A stretch of DNA of 64,000 nucleotides. Origin: Herminiimonas contaminans (lineage in GTDB: Bacteria; Pseudomonadota; Gammaproteobacteria; Burkholderiales; Burkholderiaceae_D). Shown piece after piece: positions 46,009 to 54,328 of the stretch. A program made the position numbers and the translations under genes. Where the stretch lies: positions 186,001-250,000 of the forward strand of contig NZ_JADOEL010000002.1 in NCBI RefSeq assembly GCF_015645465.1. The letters are read 5' to 3'. Positions within the stretch are counted from its first letter, which is position 1, and the number at the start of each line of letters is the position of its first letter. The notes beneath the pieces were generated by a model that saw nothing but the letters and a program-made list of their open reading frames with translations, was not told the origin of the DNA and made no database searches.

Positions 46009-46478
46009 GCGCCATCTGCCTTCACGATAAAAGTAGCCTCCACTTCTACCGGCGCACCGAAAGGCAGGCTGGCCACACCTATCGCGATGCGGGCATGGCT
46101 GCCTTTGTCGCAAAAAATTTCGGTGATCAGATTCGATGCGGCATTGATAATGAGCGGCGCATCAATGTAACCATCGGCGGTTGCAACAAAGCCACCCAAC
46201 CGCAGTACGCGCTCCACCCTTTCCAGGTCACCATTGGTCGCATGAGATACCCAGCCGAGGATATTCATTACACACAGTCGTGTCGCTTCCTGCGCCTGCT
46301 CGGCGGATACAACGCTTGGCACCTTGCCTACGAACAGCGGCTTGCCATCCCGCACTGGTAATTGCCCGGAGACTGTCAATAAACCCTGGTGCAAGGTATA
46401 AGGAGAAAAAGGAGCGGTCGGCAGGGTAAACGCAGGAACCACAAGCCCTGCTGCGCGAATGCGATCAGATACTGACAT
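46005..46478 (-). CDS. RidA/YjgF-family protein
   Basis: 157 residues, RidA fold of the longer YjgF-like kind that starts DRIRAAGLVVPAF. The motif GSHARIAIGVASLPFGAPVEVEATFIV at the end keeps the active-site Arg. RidA proteins deaminate reactive enamines or imines. The stop overlaps the PurA-like start by 4 bases, and AGGATAATCA precedes its own ATG. First gene of the operon; divergence of RidA copies inside catabolic operons (for example RutC) suggests a role on an unstable intermediate. Confidence 0.88.
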   Translation of the reverse strand: MSVSDRIRAAGLVVPAFTLPTAPFSPYTLHQGLLTVSGQLPVRDGKPLFVGKVPSVVSAEQAQEATRLCVMNILGWVSHATNGDLERVERVLRLGGFVATADGYIDAPLIINAASNLITEIFCDKGSHARIAIGVASLPFGAPVEVEATFIVKADGA

Positions 46479-46652
46479 TGATTATCCTAAGTAAAGATGA
46501 AGAACGCGCGCCGGCACACACGCCAGGCGCGCGGAAGACGTGCCGAAAGGACAGCGGCTTCAGCATTACTATGACGACCGTCAACGCCTGTGTCTGCCGG
46601 CACGATGCCAATAGATATCGTGCATACGCCAAGGCGCAAATTAGTTGTGGAT

Positions 46653-47444
46653 TTACTCTGAGGCCGGAAACAGTTCGCGAAAATACTCGGTGGGTGTCAA
46701 GCCTATTGCGCGCTTGAACATGGCACTAAAAGCACTGGGGCTTTCATAGCCCAGTTGCAAGGCAATATCGGTGACATTTTGATTGGTCGCCAGCATCTGG
46801 ATAGCGGCAAGCAATCGCGCCTGCTGCTTCCACTGGCTGTACGTCAATCCGGTTTGCTCCGGAAACAGACGCACGATGGTGCGTGCACTCGCACCTATCG
46901 ACTTACTCCATTCATCCACCGTCGTCTCGTCCGAAGGCTCGGCCAGGATGCGCTGGCAAATCTTGCCCAGGCGCACATCAGTCGGCATAGGCAAATGCAG
47001 GGGCACTACCTTCAGTGGTTTGATTTCGTGCAACAGGAGCTGTACCAGCAGGCCATCCCTACCCGTCTCGTCATAGTCCAGCGGAATATGCACCATCGCT
47101 GCAATCAGTTCACGCAACAGTGGCGGCACAGATACCACGCAACATTCTGTCAGCTCAGGCGGAATATGATCCTGCCTGACATACACAGTGCGCATTTCCA
47201 CGTTGCCACATGCCTGCATGCTATGCATCATGTTCGGCGGTACCCAGACCGCTCGTTGCGGCGGTACCACCCACGAGCCGAGCTCCGTCATTACCAGGAT
47301 GGCGCCGGAGTACGCGTAAATCAATTGTCCGCGTGGATGCTGATGATAATCAATGAGGTGATGATTGGCCAGGTCACGCGCCATGCCTCCGGCTGGCCGC
47401 TCGATGTGTTGATAGTCTTCCCGATTTTCGCTTTTACCAAACAT
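46653..47444 (-). CDS. AraC-family regulator with cupin sensor
   Basis: 263 residues. N-terminal cupin (about 20-110: HHLIDYHQHPRGQLIYAYSG, VPPQRAVWVPPNMMHSM) and C-terminal double helix-turn-helix (about 165-258: TTVDEWSKSIGASARTIVRLFPEQTG, NVTDIALQLGYESPSAFSAMFKRAIG). This is the layout of small AraC sensors of metabolites. It lies between the ridA operon and the divergent alpha/beta hydrolase gene and is the natural candidate to control both. Confidence 0.92.
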   Translation of the reverse strand: MFGKSENREDYQHIERPAGGMARDLANHHLIDYHQHPRGQLIYAYSGAILVMTELGSWVVPPQRAVWVPPNMMHSMQACGNVEMRTVYVRQDHIPPELTECCVVSVPPLLRELIAAMVHIPLDYDETGRDGLLVQLLLHEIKPLKVVPLHLPMPTDVRLGKICQRILAEPSDETTVDEWSKSIGASARTIVRLFPEQTGLTYSQWKQQARLLAAIQMLATNQNVTDIALQLGYESPSAFSAMFKRAIGLTPTEYFRELFPASE

Positions 47445-47536
47445 GGCATTTCGACGACAGATAGTGGCGTGTAGAAGCGGGCATCGCTCCAGTCATAACT
47501 TTACAGTTTCTTTTTCAACTACCGGAGAAGAAACAA

Positions 47537-48397
47537 ATGTCAGTCTACCGCAATTTCAATCAAGTCGAGCTGGATAAACAGTACAACGTGCGTGGCGGAA
47601 TTCCAGATTACCAGGATATATTTTCCCGCTGGTCCAGCACCAGCGCCGCCTTCCGCCAGGCAAATCGCGTGATCGAAAATGTACCTTACGGCAGCAATGA
47701 AACACAAAACCTGGACTTCTTTCCGGCCGCCACTGCCGGACGTCCATTGCTGGTTTTCATCCACGGCGGCTACTGGCAATCGCTGGACAAATCCGACTTT
47801 AGCTACATCGCTGAGCCTTACATAAAAAACGACATCAACGTTGCAGTCGTCAACTATCGCCTCGCACCTAGCGTAGGCATGGATGAAATCGTCGCCGACA
47901 ATCGTGATGCATTGATCTGGCTCTATCGCAATGCAGAAGATCTGGCGTTTGATAAGGACAAAATATTTTTGTCCGGCCATTCAGCAGGCGGTCATCTCAC
48001 GGCCACGATGGTAAGCACGGACTGGACTGCACATGGTCTGCCTGCCGATGTACTGAAAGGTGCATGCGCGATCAGTGGCCTGTACGACCTGGAACCGATA
48101 CGCCTGTGCTATCTGAACAAAGCGGTCGGTCTGACTGCAGAGCAGGTTGCGGCATACAGCCCGGCGCGCAAGCTGCCCACTGTCAAGACACCTATCATCC
48201 TCACTGTAGGCGGCGATGAATCAAATGAGTATCACCGCTTGCAAGCTGAGTATGCGGCACTGCTCGGATCGAGGAATATGGAAATACAAATCGTCGACCA
48301 GGCCGATGGACATCATTTCGATGCGGTTGATCGCCTGGGTGATGAAGAAAATGAACTGGGCAAAGCCATGCTGGATTTGATCAGGCGCTACTCCTGA
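47537..48397 (+). CDS. Alpha/beta hydrolase, arylformamidase-like
   Basis: 286 residues. The oxyanion motif is HGGYWQS (about 75-81), the nucleophile elbow GHSAGGH (Ser near 150), a late Asp around GGDES and the catalytic His in ADGHHFD near 258. HGGYW followed by this spacing is typical of kynurenine-formamidase-like enzymes, which cleave N-formyl or amide bonds. GGAGAAG lies before the ATG. It diverges from the AraC gene. A true KynB is less likely because no other kyn gene is near. Confidence 0.87.
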   Translation: MSVYRNFNQVELDKQYNVRGGIPDYQDIFSRWSSTSAAFRQANRVIENVPYGSNETQNLDFFPAATAGRPLLVFIHGGYWQSLDKSDFSYIAEPYIKNDINVAVVNYRLAPSVGMDEIVADNRDALIWLYRNAEDLAFDKDKIFLSGHSAGGHLTATMVSTDWTAHGLPADVLKGACAISGLYDLEPIRLCYLNKAVGLTAEQVAAYSPARKLPTVKTPIILTVGGDESNEYHRLQAEYAALLGSRNMEIQIVDQADGHHFDAVDRLGDEENELGKAMLDLIRRYS

Positions 48398-48420
48398 ACA
48401 TATATGCACGCATAAAAATA

Positions 48421-48452
48421 CGGCTGGGGCACTCTTGCAGTGCAACCAGCCG
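48421..48452. terminator. Hairpin between the alpha/beta hydrolase and DUF3597 genes
   Basis: CGGCTGG (48421-48427) pairs with CCAGCCG (48446-48452), and GCACT (48429-48433) with AGTGC (48439-48443), giving a long stem with a small internal loop. It lies between convergent stops. T-run weak. Confidence 0.6.
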
Positions 48453-48472
48453 CATTGATATTGGTTTGACGG

Positions 48473-48850
48473 TCAGTGTTTCAACGCATCCGGTACCTTG
48501 CCGCCGTTCTCAGCCAGCTTGATCATGACTTGCTTGTGCAGCCAGATATTCATGGTCGCCGAATCATTGGTATCACCTGTGTATTTCAGCTCCTGTGCCA
48601 GTGTCTTGCGCGCGGTCAGGCTGCTGTCGAGGTCGAGCAGTTTCATCAGATCGACGATGGACGTACTCCAGTTCAGCTTTTGTGCATTCTTTTGCGCCAT
48701 ACCATTCAGAATGGCTTCGACGTCGACTTGCGTGACAGGTGCTGCTGGTGCGGTGGCTGGTGCTGCCGCCGTAGCCGACGGTGCTGCGGGTGCCGGAGCG
48801 GCATGAGAGGAAGGAAAGATCTTGCTGAAGATAGTGCTGAGTATACCCAT
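48473..48850 (-). CDS. DUF3597 domain protein
   Basis: 125 residues. It begins MGILSTIFSKIF, followed by a 25-residue Ala/Pro linker, then the DUF3597 domain with VDVEAILNGMAQKNAQKLNWSTSIVDLMKLLDLDSSL and ARKTLAQELKYTGDTNDSATMN. Families of this domain are annotated from sequence only; the LysM-free, soluble form suggests a cytoplasmic role but no function is known. A good ribosome site (AAAGGAG) precedes the ATG. Confidence 0.87.
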   Translation of the reverse strand: MGILSTIFSKIFPSSHAAPAPAAPSATAAAPATAPAAPVTQVDVEAILNGMAQKNAQKLNWSTSIVDLMKLLDLDSSLTARKTLAQELKYTGDTNDSATMNIWLHKQVMIKLAENGGKVPDALKH

Positions 48851-48986
48851 GATGTAGCTCCTTTAAAAAATCGGAAAGTCGATGGAATCTATACTGCCTA
48901 CTGCCGTGCGATAAAACATATACCGCAAAAAACACCAAATGAATTCCTGGCAGGCAGGGATAGCCATCCCCGCCATGCACAGCAAT

Positions 48987-49076
48987 TTATTTGAAGATCA
49001 AACCGTTGAAAGTCCAGTAGCCCAGCAGGAACAGCGCCAGTGCAATGACAAACTGCTTCAGAAATTGTTTATTCAT
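48987..49076 (-). CDS. 29-residue single-pass membrane protein
   Basis: Frame from ATG 49076 to TAA 48987-48989, too short for normal gene finders. AGAGGACGAC stands directly before the ATG. The product starts MNKQFLKQF, has one hydrophobic segment (VIALALFLLGYW) and ends GLIFK. Positive start and short tail suggest the N-terminus stays in the cytoplasm. It lies between the DUF3597 gene and the CoA-transferase gene, 24 bases after the latter's stop, and may be the last gene of that transcript. Confidence 0.65.
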   Translation of the reverse strand: MNKQFLKQFVIALALFLLGYWTFNGLIFK

Positions 49077-49100
49077 GTCGTCCTCTGTTCGCGGCGCTTT

Positions 49101-50345
49101 TTACACTACGCCGTCGCGTCTCAATTCGGCAATACCCGCCTCATCATAACCCAGTGTTCTCAATACATCATCTGTATGTTGACCCAGCGTCGGCCCCAGC
49201 CACTTGGTCTCACCCGGCGTGGCCGACAACTTGGGCGTGATCGCAGGTAATTTAATCGGTGTGCCATCGGCAAAAGTATGCTGCTCGAACATCTTGCGCG
49301 CGAGAAATTGCGGATCACTCATCATGTCGCGTATCGAATAGATTTTACCGACCGGCACATCCGCTTCCTGCAAGATCTGCAATGCACTGTCTATGGTCTG
49401 GGTCGCGCACCATTGCTGGATCGCCGCATCGATTTCAGCGGTACGCGGTACACGTCCGTCATTGCGTACGAGTTGTGCATCATTGGCGAGATCATCACGT
49501 CCCATCGCCAGCATCAGGCGTTTGAAGATGGCGTCGCCATTACCGGCGATTACAATGTTTTCACCATCACCTGTCGTATAAGTGTTCGACGGCACGATGC
49601 CAGGCAAGGCACCGCCGGTACGTTCACGTACCACGCCGGCATAGTCATACTCAGGCACCAGCGATTCCATCATGTTGAACACGGCTTCATACAAGGCCAC
49701 GTCTATCATCTGACCCTGCCCTGCCTGCGACGCCTCACCTGTTTCGCCGTTCCAGCGACCACCAGTCGCATCACGATGGCGCAAGGCCATCATCGCGCCT
49801 ATCACGCCATGCAAGGCCGCGACCGAATCGCCTATCGAGATGCCGACTCGTAGCGGCGGCCGATCCGGAAAGCCGGATACATAGCGCAGCCCGCCCATAG
49901 ACTCACCGATCGCACCGAAACCAGGTTGATCCTTCAAGGGCCCGGTCTGGCCAAAGCCGGACAAACGCACCATGATGGTGGCCGGATTGATAGTCTTCAA
50001 TTGATCGTAACCGAGCGACCATTTTTCCAATACGCCGGGTCGGTAATTTTCAATAATGATGTCGGCTTCCAGTGCCAGCTTGCGCGCAATTTCCTGGCCG
50101 CGAGCATCCTTCAGGTTCAGCGTCAGGCTTTTTTTATTGCGCGACTGCACTGACCACCACAGCGAAGTGCCGTCTTTCAATACGCGCCATTGACGTATCG
50201 GGTCACCACCGTCCGGCGATTCTATCTTGATGACGTCGGCACCGAACTCAGCCAACATGCGTGAACAAAAAGGTCCGGCAATCAGCGTGCCGAGCTCAAG
50301 AACCTTGATACCGGCCAGTGGCCCGGATGCAGCAGTTTTTTCCAT
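49101..50345 (-). CDS. CaiB/BaiF family III CoA-transferase
   Basis: 414 residues. N-terminal GIKVLELGTLIAGPFCSRMLAEFGADVIKIESP is the usual family opening, followed by SRNKKSLTLNLKD, and the catalytic Asp is in GQMIDVALYEA (about residue 217). Between RDATGG and GQGQ there is an extra stretch of about a dozen residues (RWNGETGEASQA) compared with the common form. It transfers CoA between organic acids. Genes around it give no substrate; the AidB-like and AMP-like genes that often accompany it are absent here. Confidence 0.9.
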   Translation of the reverse strand: MEKTAASGPLAGIKVLELGTLIAGPFCSRMLAEFGADVIKIESPDGGDPIRQWRVLKDGTSLWWSVQSRNKKSLTLNLKDARGQEIARKLALEADIIIENYRPGVLEKWSLGYDQLKTINPATIMVRLSGFGQTGPLKDQPGFGAIGESMGGLRYVSGFPDRPPLRVGISIGDSVAALHGVIGAMMALRHRDATGGRWNGETGEASQAGQGQMIDVALYEAVFNMMESLVPEYDYAGVVRERTGGALPGIVPSNTYTTGDGENIVIAGNGDAIFKRLMLAMGRDDLANDAQLVRNDGRVPRTAEIDAAIQQWCATQTIDSALQILQEADVPVGKIYSIRDMMSDPQFLARKMFEQHTFADGTPIKLPAITPKLSATPGETKWLGPTLGQHTDDVLRTLGYDEAGIAELRRDGVV

Positions 50346-50380
50346 ATCTTGTAATTGGGCTTACTTGTTTTTACTTGTTA

Positions 50381-51049
50381 TTAGTTGCTGCGCGCCTGAC
50401 CCAGCTCACGCAATTCAGTATTGAGATTGTGCCGCGCCTGTGCCTCCAGTGCGGCCACCATCATAGGCGTGTAGAACAGGCTGGGGCGTTCCAGAAAGTC
50501 TTCTATCACCCGCCCACGTCCATGCCGGAAGTCTTCCTCTGCCACCCATGCATATTCGGAACGTATGGCCGCACTATACACATGATAGATATCTTCATCC
50601 GCACCAAGGATGGCGAGGTCCATATCGAGGAATAAAGGCAGGTCGGGAATTTCGGGTGAACTCACGGCATGCATGGCGGTTGCGGCTATGCACTCCATGA
50701 CAGGCGGGATATGGTATTCGTCGATGTGCATCGCGATCATCGCGCAGCGCGCCCACTCTGCACTGCGCTCTTCATTGTCTTTCAGATGCGTATCGTAGAT
50801 GACATCGTGGAACCAGATGGCAAATTCCACCATTTCCTTTTGCCGTATCTGTTCCTGATGCTGTTCGGCACGCCGCAGCAAAGCCGAGACATGCGACAGA
50901 TTGTGATACTTGCGCTTCGGTTCTGAATAGTGCCGCAGCAATTCAGCCCACACCGCATCTGCGGCAGCGGGATCAGCAAAGACAGATGCAGTCACCGTCT
51001 GCCATTTTTGCTGCAACCAGGCATGATCTATAGAAGTAGCTGTCGACAT
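50381..51049 (-). CDS. HD-domain phosphohydrolase
   Basis: 222 residues. The metal-binding HD pattern is present: YHNLSHVSALL (first His, about 48-58), WFHDVIYD (HD pair, about 79-86) and late DMDLAILG. Predicted metal-dependent HD superfamily proteins of this size have no known substrate. Located after recR on the same strand with a 51-base gap, possibly on its transcript. Confidence 0.85.
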   Translation of the reverse strand: MSTATSIDHAWLQQKWQTVTASVFADPAAADAVWAELLRHYSEPKRKYHNLSHVSALLRRAEQHQEQIRQKEMVEFAIWFHDVIYDTHLKDNEERSAEWARCAMIAMHIDEYHIPPVMECIAATAMHAVSSPEIPDLPLFLDMDLAILGADEDIYHVYSAAIRSEYAWVAEEDFRHGRGRVIEDFLERPSLFYTPMMVAALEAQARHNLNTELRELGQARSN

Positions 51050-51100
51050 CAGGTATCACCTTCATGAAAGATGAAACATCAGGCTGCCCGCGACCGGGTC

Positions 51101-51697
51101 TTAGGTTGCCCGCCTATCCAGCATCGCACGTGCGATCGTGCCAGCATCCACATATTCCAGCTCGCCACCGACCGGTACGCCACGCGCCAGTCGACTGACT
51201 TTCAGGCCGCGCGCTTTCAGCGTTTCGCTGATGTAGTGCGCAGTCGCTTCACCTTCATTGGTAAAGTTGGTCGCCAGTACCACTTCCTGCACGATACCGT
51301 CAGTAGCACGGGCTATCAGCTTTTCCAGGTGTATATCCTTGGGGCCTATACCGTCGAGCGGCGACAGGCGTCCCATCAGCACAAAGTATAAGCCTTTGTA
51401 AGTCAGCGTCTGCTCTATCATTAACTGATCGCCCGGCGTTTCCACCACGCACAGCAGTTCCGGATTGCGCTCGCCATCAAGACACGTTTCGCATATTTCA
51501 TGCTCGGTGAAGGTATTGCACATGGCGCAGTGCTGGACCTTCTCCACCGCTTGCGACAAGGCACGACCCAGCATCGCGGCACCATCCCTGTCGTGTTGCA
51601 TCAGGTGATAAGCCATGCGCTGCGCAGACTTCGGACCGACGCCCGGCAGCCGACGCAATGCTTCAGTCAGGAAATCTAGGCTGGACGGTGTTTTCAA
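51101..51697 (-). CDS. recR: Recombination protein RecR
   Basis: Works with RecF and RecO in loading RecA at gaps. 198 residues with a helix-hairpin-helix ([19 protein letters not shown] near 12-30), a four-Cys zinc finger (CAMC, CETC near 57-72) and a Toprim domain with [12 protein letters not shown]. Third gene of dnaX-ybaB-recR, 21 bases after ybaB. Confidence 0.97.
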   Translation of the reverse strand: MKTPSSLDFLTEALRRLPGVGPKSAQRMAYHLMQHDRDGAAMLGRALSQAVEKVQHCAMCNTFTEHEICETCLDGERNPELLCVVETPGDQLMIEQTLTYKGLYFVLMGRLSPLDGIGPKDIHLEKLIARATDGIVQEVVLATNFTNEGEATAHYISETLKARGLKVSRLARGVPVGGELEYVDAGTIARAMLDRRAT

Positions 51698-51718
51698 TGG
51701 CTACGCTTCAAGACTTGA

Positions 51719-52045
51719 TCAGAACGGCATTTTGAAACCAGGTGGCAAAGGCATACCTGCCGTCACACCCGACATTTTTTCTTGCGAAGTGGCTTCAGCC
51801 TTGCGCACTGCATCGTTGAATGCAGCAGCAACCAGGTCTTCCAGCATGTCTTTGTCATCTGCCAGCAGCGACGGATCGATGGAAACGCGTTTCACATCGT
51901 TCTTGCACGACATCACGACCTTGACCAGGCCAGCACCGGATTGACCTTCCACTTCGATGGCAGCCAATTGGTCCTGCATTTTTTTCATGTTGTCTTGCAT
52001 TGCTTGCGCTTGCTTCATCAAGCCAGCCAATTGGTTTTTCATCAT
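51719..52045 (-). CDS. ybaB: YbaB/EbfC nucleoid-associated protein
   Basis: 108 residues, dimeric DNA-binding protein. [27 protein letters not shown] forms the first helix and [26 protein letters not shown] the conserved core; it ends [11 protein letters not shown], typical of the family. AAGGAGCAAG precedes the ATG. Between dnaX (48 bases) and recR. Confidence 0.96.
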   Translation of the reverse strand: MMKNQLAGLMKQAQAMQDNMKKMQDQLAAIEVEGQSGAGLVKVVMSCKNDVKRVSIDPSLLADDKDMLEDLVAAAFNDAVRKAEATSQEKMSGVTAGMPLPPGFKMPF

Positions 52046-52092
52046 GATCTTGCTCCTTTAAATAATTCGGATTGAAGGTTGGGAATCTGCGT

Positions 52093-54111
52093 TTAAATCG
52101 GTCGGACCGATCCCGGCACGATGGTCGCACCGAATTCACGCATGAGTTTTTGTACGAAGGGATCTTCCTCCATCGAGTGTTCGGCATCACGCTGACGCTC
52201 GGCACGATCAGCAATCGCAGCGGCACTGGCGGTGTGCTCGACGGCACCGATGGTGGTTTGCAAACGCACTGTCTGGCCGAAATGTTCGCACAATACAGCC
52301 GTCAATTTTTCTGCACTGCCATTTGCCAGCAAGACATCGACGGCAACCAGCAAGTCGAAGGTAATCAGGTGGCTTTCTGCCGTCGGGCCGCATTTGAGCA
52401 ATTCACTCTGCAAAGCCAATTGCTGCGCCACGCCGCGTACCGGCAGGACGGCAGCCAGGGCAGGCCAGTTGCCATCCCAGTTCAGGCTCTCTACCGGATG
52501 TAACCGGAACGGACGCGGCTCACGTGGCGCAGCAGGTGCAGGCGTCGGTTCAGCGGCAGCTTCCGCTACTGCTGCAGGTTGCGGTTCAGTTTTTTTTTGA
52601 GCCACAGGGCTGGAGAATTCTTCGCCATTGCTACCGGCAAACGGCGGCTCATCATCCCACGGCGGTGCAGGTGCCATATCAATGGCTGGCGAGCGGTCCA
52701 CGACTGCAGGCGCTGCAGGTGCTACAGGTGCGGCCGGAGTCGCGACAGGCGCAGCAACAGCAGGTGCTGCAGCTGCGGCCGGAGCAGATGACGTGCCACC
52801 TTTCATACCAGCACGTGCTGCTTCCAGTGCCGCGCGAGCCGGGCTGATTGCTCCGGCCGGACGCGCAGGTGCGCTAGTCGTGGCTGCTTGCGGCGCTGCA
52901 CTCAGACGTGCCGCGGGTGCAGGTGCCGCCTGGGCCGTTGCTGCAGGAGCCGCCGCAGGACGGGCAACAGCAGGTGTAGGTGCTGCCGCAGGCTTGGCTT
53001 CAGCCGGGCCAAAGCCGGGACGGAAAGCCAGCATGCGCAACAAAGTCATCGCAAAGCCAGCGTATTCATCTGGTGCCAGTCCGAGTTCATTCCGACCATG
53101 CACAGCGATTTGATAGAACAGCTGTATTTCTTCGGCATCGAACAATCCGGCCAGACGCATGACATCGGCGTACTCAGGCAAATCTTCCGGCACTGCAGCC
53201 GGTACCGTCTGCGCCAGCGCAATGCGGTGCAACAAGGAACCAAGGTCTTGCAAGGCTGCGTTGTACGACAGGCTGCGCGTTGCCATCTCGTCGGCGACTG
53301 CCAGCAAACCGGCGCCGTCTTTTTGCGCCAGCGCATCCAGCAGGCGAATCAGGAAAGATTGATCCAGCGCACCCAGCATGCCCTGCACTGCATCCAGTGT
53401 GACCTTGCCAGCTGCATAGGCGATCGCCTGATCCGTCAGCGACAAGGCATCGCGCATGGAGCCGTGCGCACCTTGTGCCAGCAGGCGCAGCGCGGGTGTT
53501 TCGAATTCGATGTTTTCCTGTCCGAGGATATTGTCCAGATGCGAGACGATATGGCCGGGCGGCATTTGTTTCAGGTTGAATTGCAGGCAGCGCGACAGGA
53601 CGGTGACCGGGATTTTTTGCGGGTCGGTCGTCGCGAGGATAAATTTAACGTGTTCCGGCGGTTCTTCCAGCGTCTTCAGCATGGAGTTGAACGCATGGTT
53701 GGTGAGCATGTGCACCTCGTCGATCATATAGACCTTGAAGCGTGCATTCGACGGTGCATATACCGCCTGCTCCAGCAATTGCGCCATTTCATCGACGCCG
53801 CGATTGGACGCCGCATCCATCTCTATATAGTCCACGAAACGACCGGCATCAATCGCCACGCAGGCTTCACACACACCGCACGGGGTGGAAGTGATGCCAC
53901 CATTGCCATCCGGACCTACACAGTTGAAGGATTTGGCCAGGATACGCGACAGTGTGGTCTTGCCGACGCCGCGGGTACCGGTGAACAGATAAGCATGATG
54001 CAGGCGCTGATTATCCAGTGCGTGGGTCAAGGCTCGCACGACGTGCTCCTGCCCGACCAGGGTGTCGAAGCTTTTCGGACGATATTTGCGGGCGAGAACT
54101 TGATAGGACAT
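52093..54111 (-). CDS. dnaX: DNA polymerase III subunit tau/gamma
   Basis: Clamp-loader ATPase. 672 residues from the ATG at 54111 (MSYQVLARKYRP is the universal start; the longer frame adds 8 residues). Walker A GTRGVGKT (45-52), zinc Cys at 64, 78, 81 and 84, and IDEVHML. After about 370 an Ala/Pro-rich linker, then the tau-specific end domain with ESLNWDGNWPAL. At codons 505-508 the coding strand has C followed by nine A; a -1 shift leads to AAC TGA, so a gamma-like product of 508 residues may be made by frameshift or transcript slippage. Confidence 0.95.
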   Translation of the reverse strand: MSYQVLARKYRPKSFDTLVGQEHVVRALTHALDNQRLHHAYLFTGTRGVGKTTLSRILAKSFNCVGPDGNGGITSTPCGVCEACVAIDAGRFVDYIEMDAASNRGVDEMAQLLEQAVYAPSNARFKVYMIDEVHMLTNHAFNSMLKTLEEPPEHVKFILATTDPQKIPVTVLSRCLQFNLKQMPPGHIVSHLDNILGQENIEFETPALRLLAQGAHGSMRDALSLTDQAIAYAAGKVTLDAVQGMLGALDQSFLIRLLDALAQKDGAGLLAVADEMATRSLSYNAALQDLGSLLHRIALAQTVPAAVPEDLPEYADVMRLAGLFDAEEIQLFYQIAVHGRNELGLAPDEYAGFAMTLLRMLAFRPGFGPAEAKPAAAPTPAVARPAAAPAATAQAAPAPAARLSAAPQAATTSAPARPAGAISPARAALEAARAGMKGGTSSAPAAAAAPAVAAPVATPAAPVAPAAPAVVDRSPAIDMAPAPPWDDEPPFAGSNGEEFSSPVAQKKTEPQPAAVAEAAAEPTPAPAAPREPRPFRLHPVESLNWDGNWPALAAVLPVRGVAQQLALQSELLKCGPTAESHLITFDLLVAVDVLLANGSAEKLTAVLCEHFGQTVRLQTTIGAVEHTASAAAIADRAERQRDAEHSMEEDPFVQKLMREFGATIVPGSVRPI
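52590..52598 (-). promoter_or_regulatory. A9 slippery run inside dnaX
   Basis: Nine A on the coding strand, read CAA AAA AAA ACT. A -1 change of frame, or one extra A, gives AAC then TGA. E. coli dnaX uses an A-rich slippery heptamer and Thermus dnaX an A9 run to make gamma; the position after the linker fits. A stem AGCGG / CCGCT lies about 25 bases downstream. Confidence 0.65.
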
Positions 54112-54328
54112 AGGGCCGTTCGTGAATAAGGGCAAACCGCATTTTACCTGACACCGGCACCGGATTTACAGTGTTCCTGCTTTCTCCGGTCGCAGCGCGC
54201 TATCCCATTGAATAATCACGCTTTTTATTCTGCGTATGGGCACTGTAAATAGATGAAAACTGGCAGATCCGCGCATCTGGCGATAGACTGAAGCTTCCAT
54301 CCTCTACGGCCAGGCCAGGGAGTGCACC

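Noticed and set aside
36949-48397. A Rut-like pyrimidine degradation system, because isochorismatase-fold, RidA, flavin and alpha/beta-hydrolase proteins all occur
   Set aside because: There is no RutA-type monooxygenase, the genes lie in separate operons, and the PurA-like ligase has no place in that pathway.
52888-54129. A 413-codon plus-strand frame opposite dnaX
   Set aside because: Antisense shadow of dnaX; Cys/Arg/Gln-rich without any recognisable motif.
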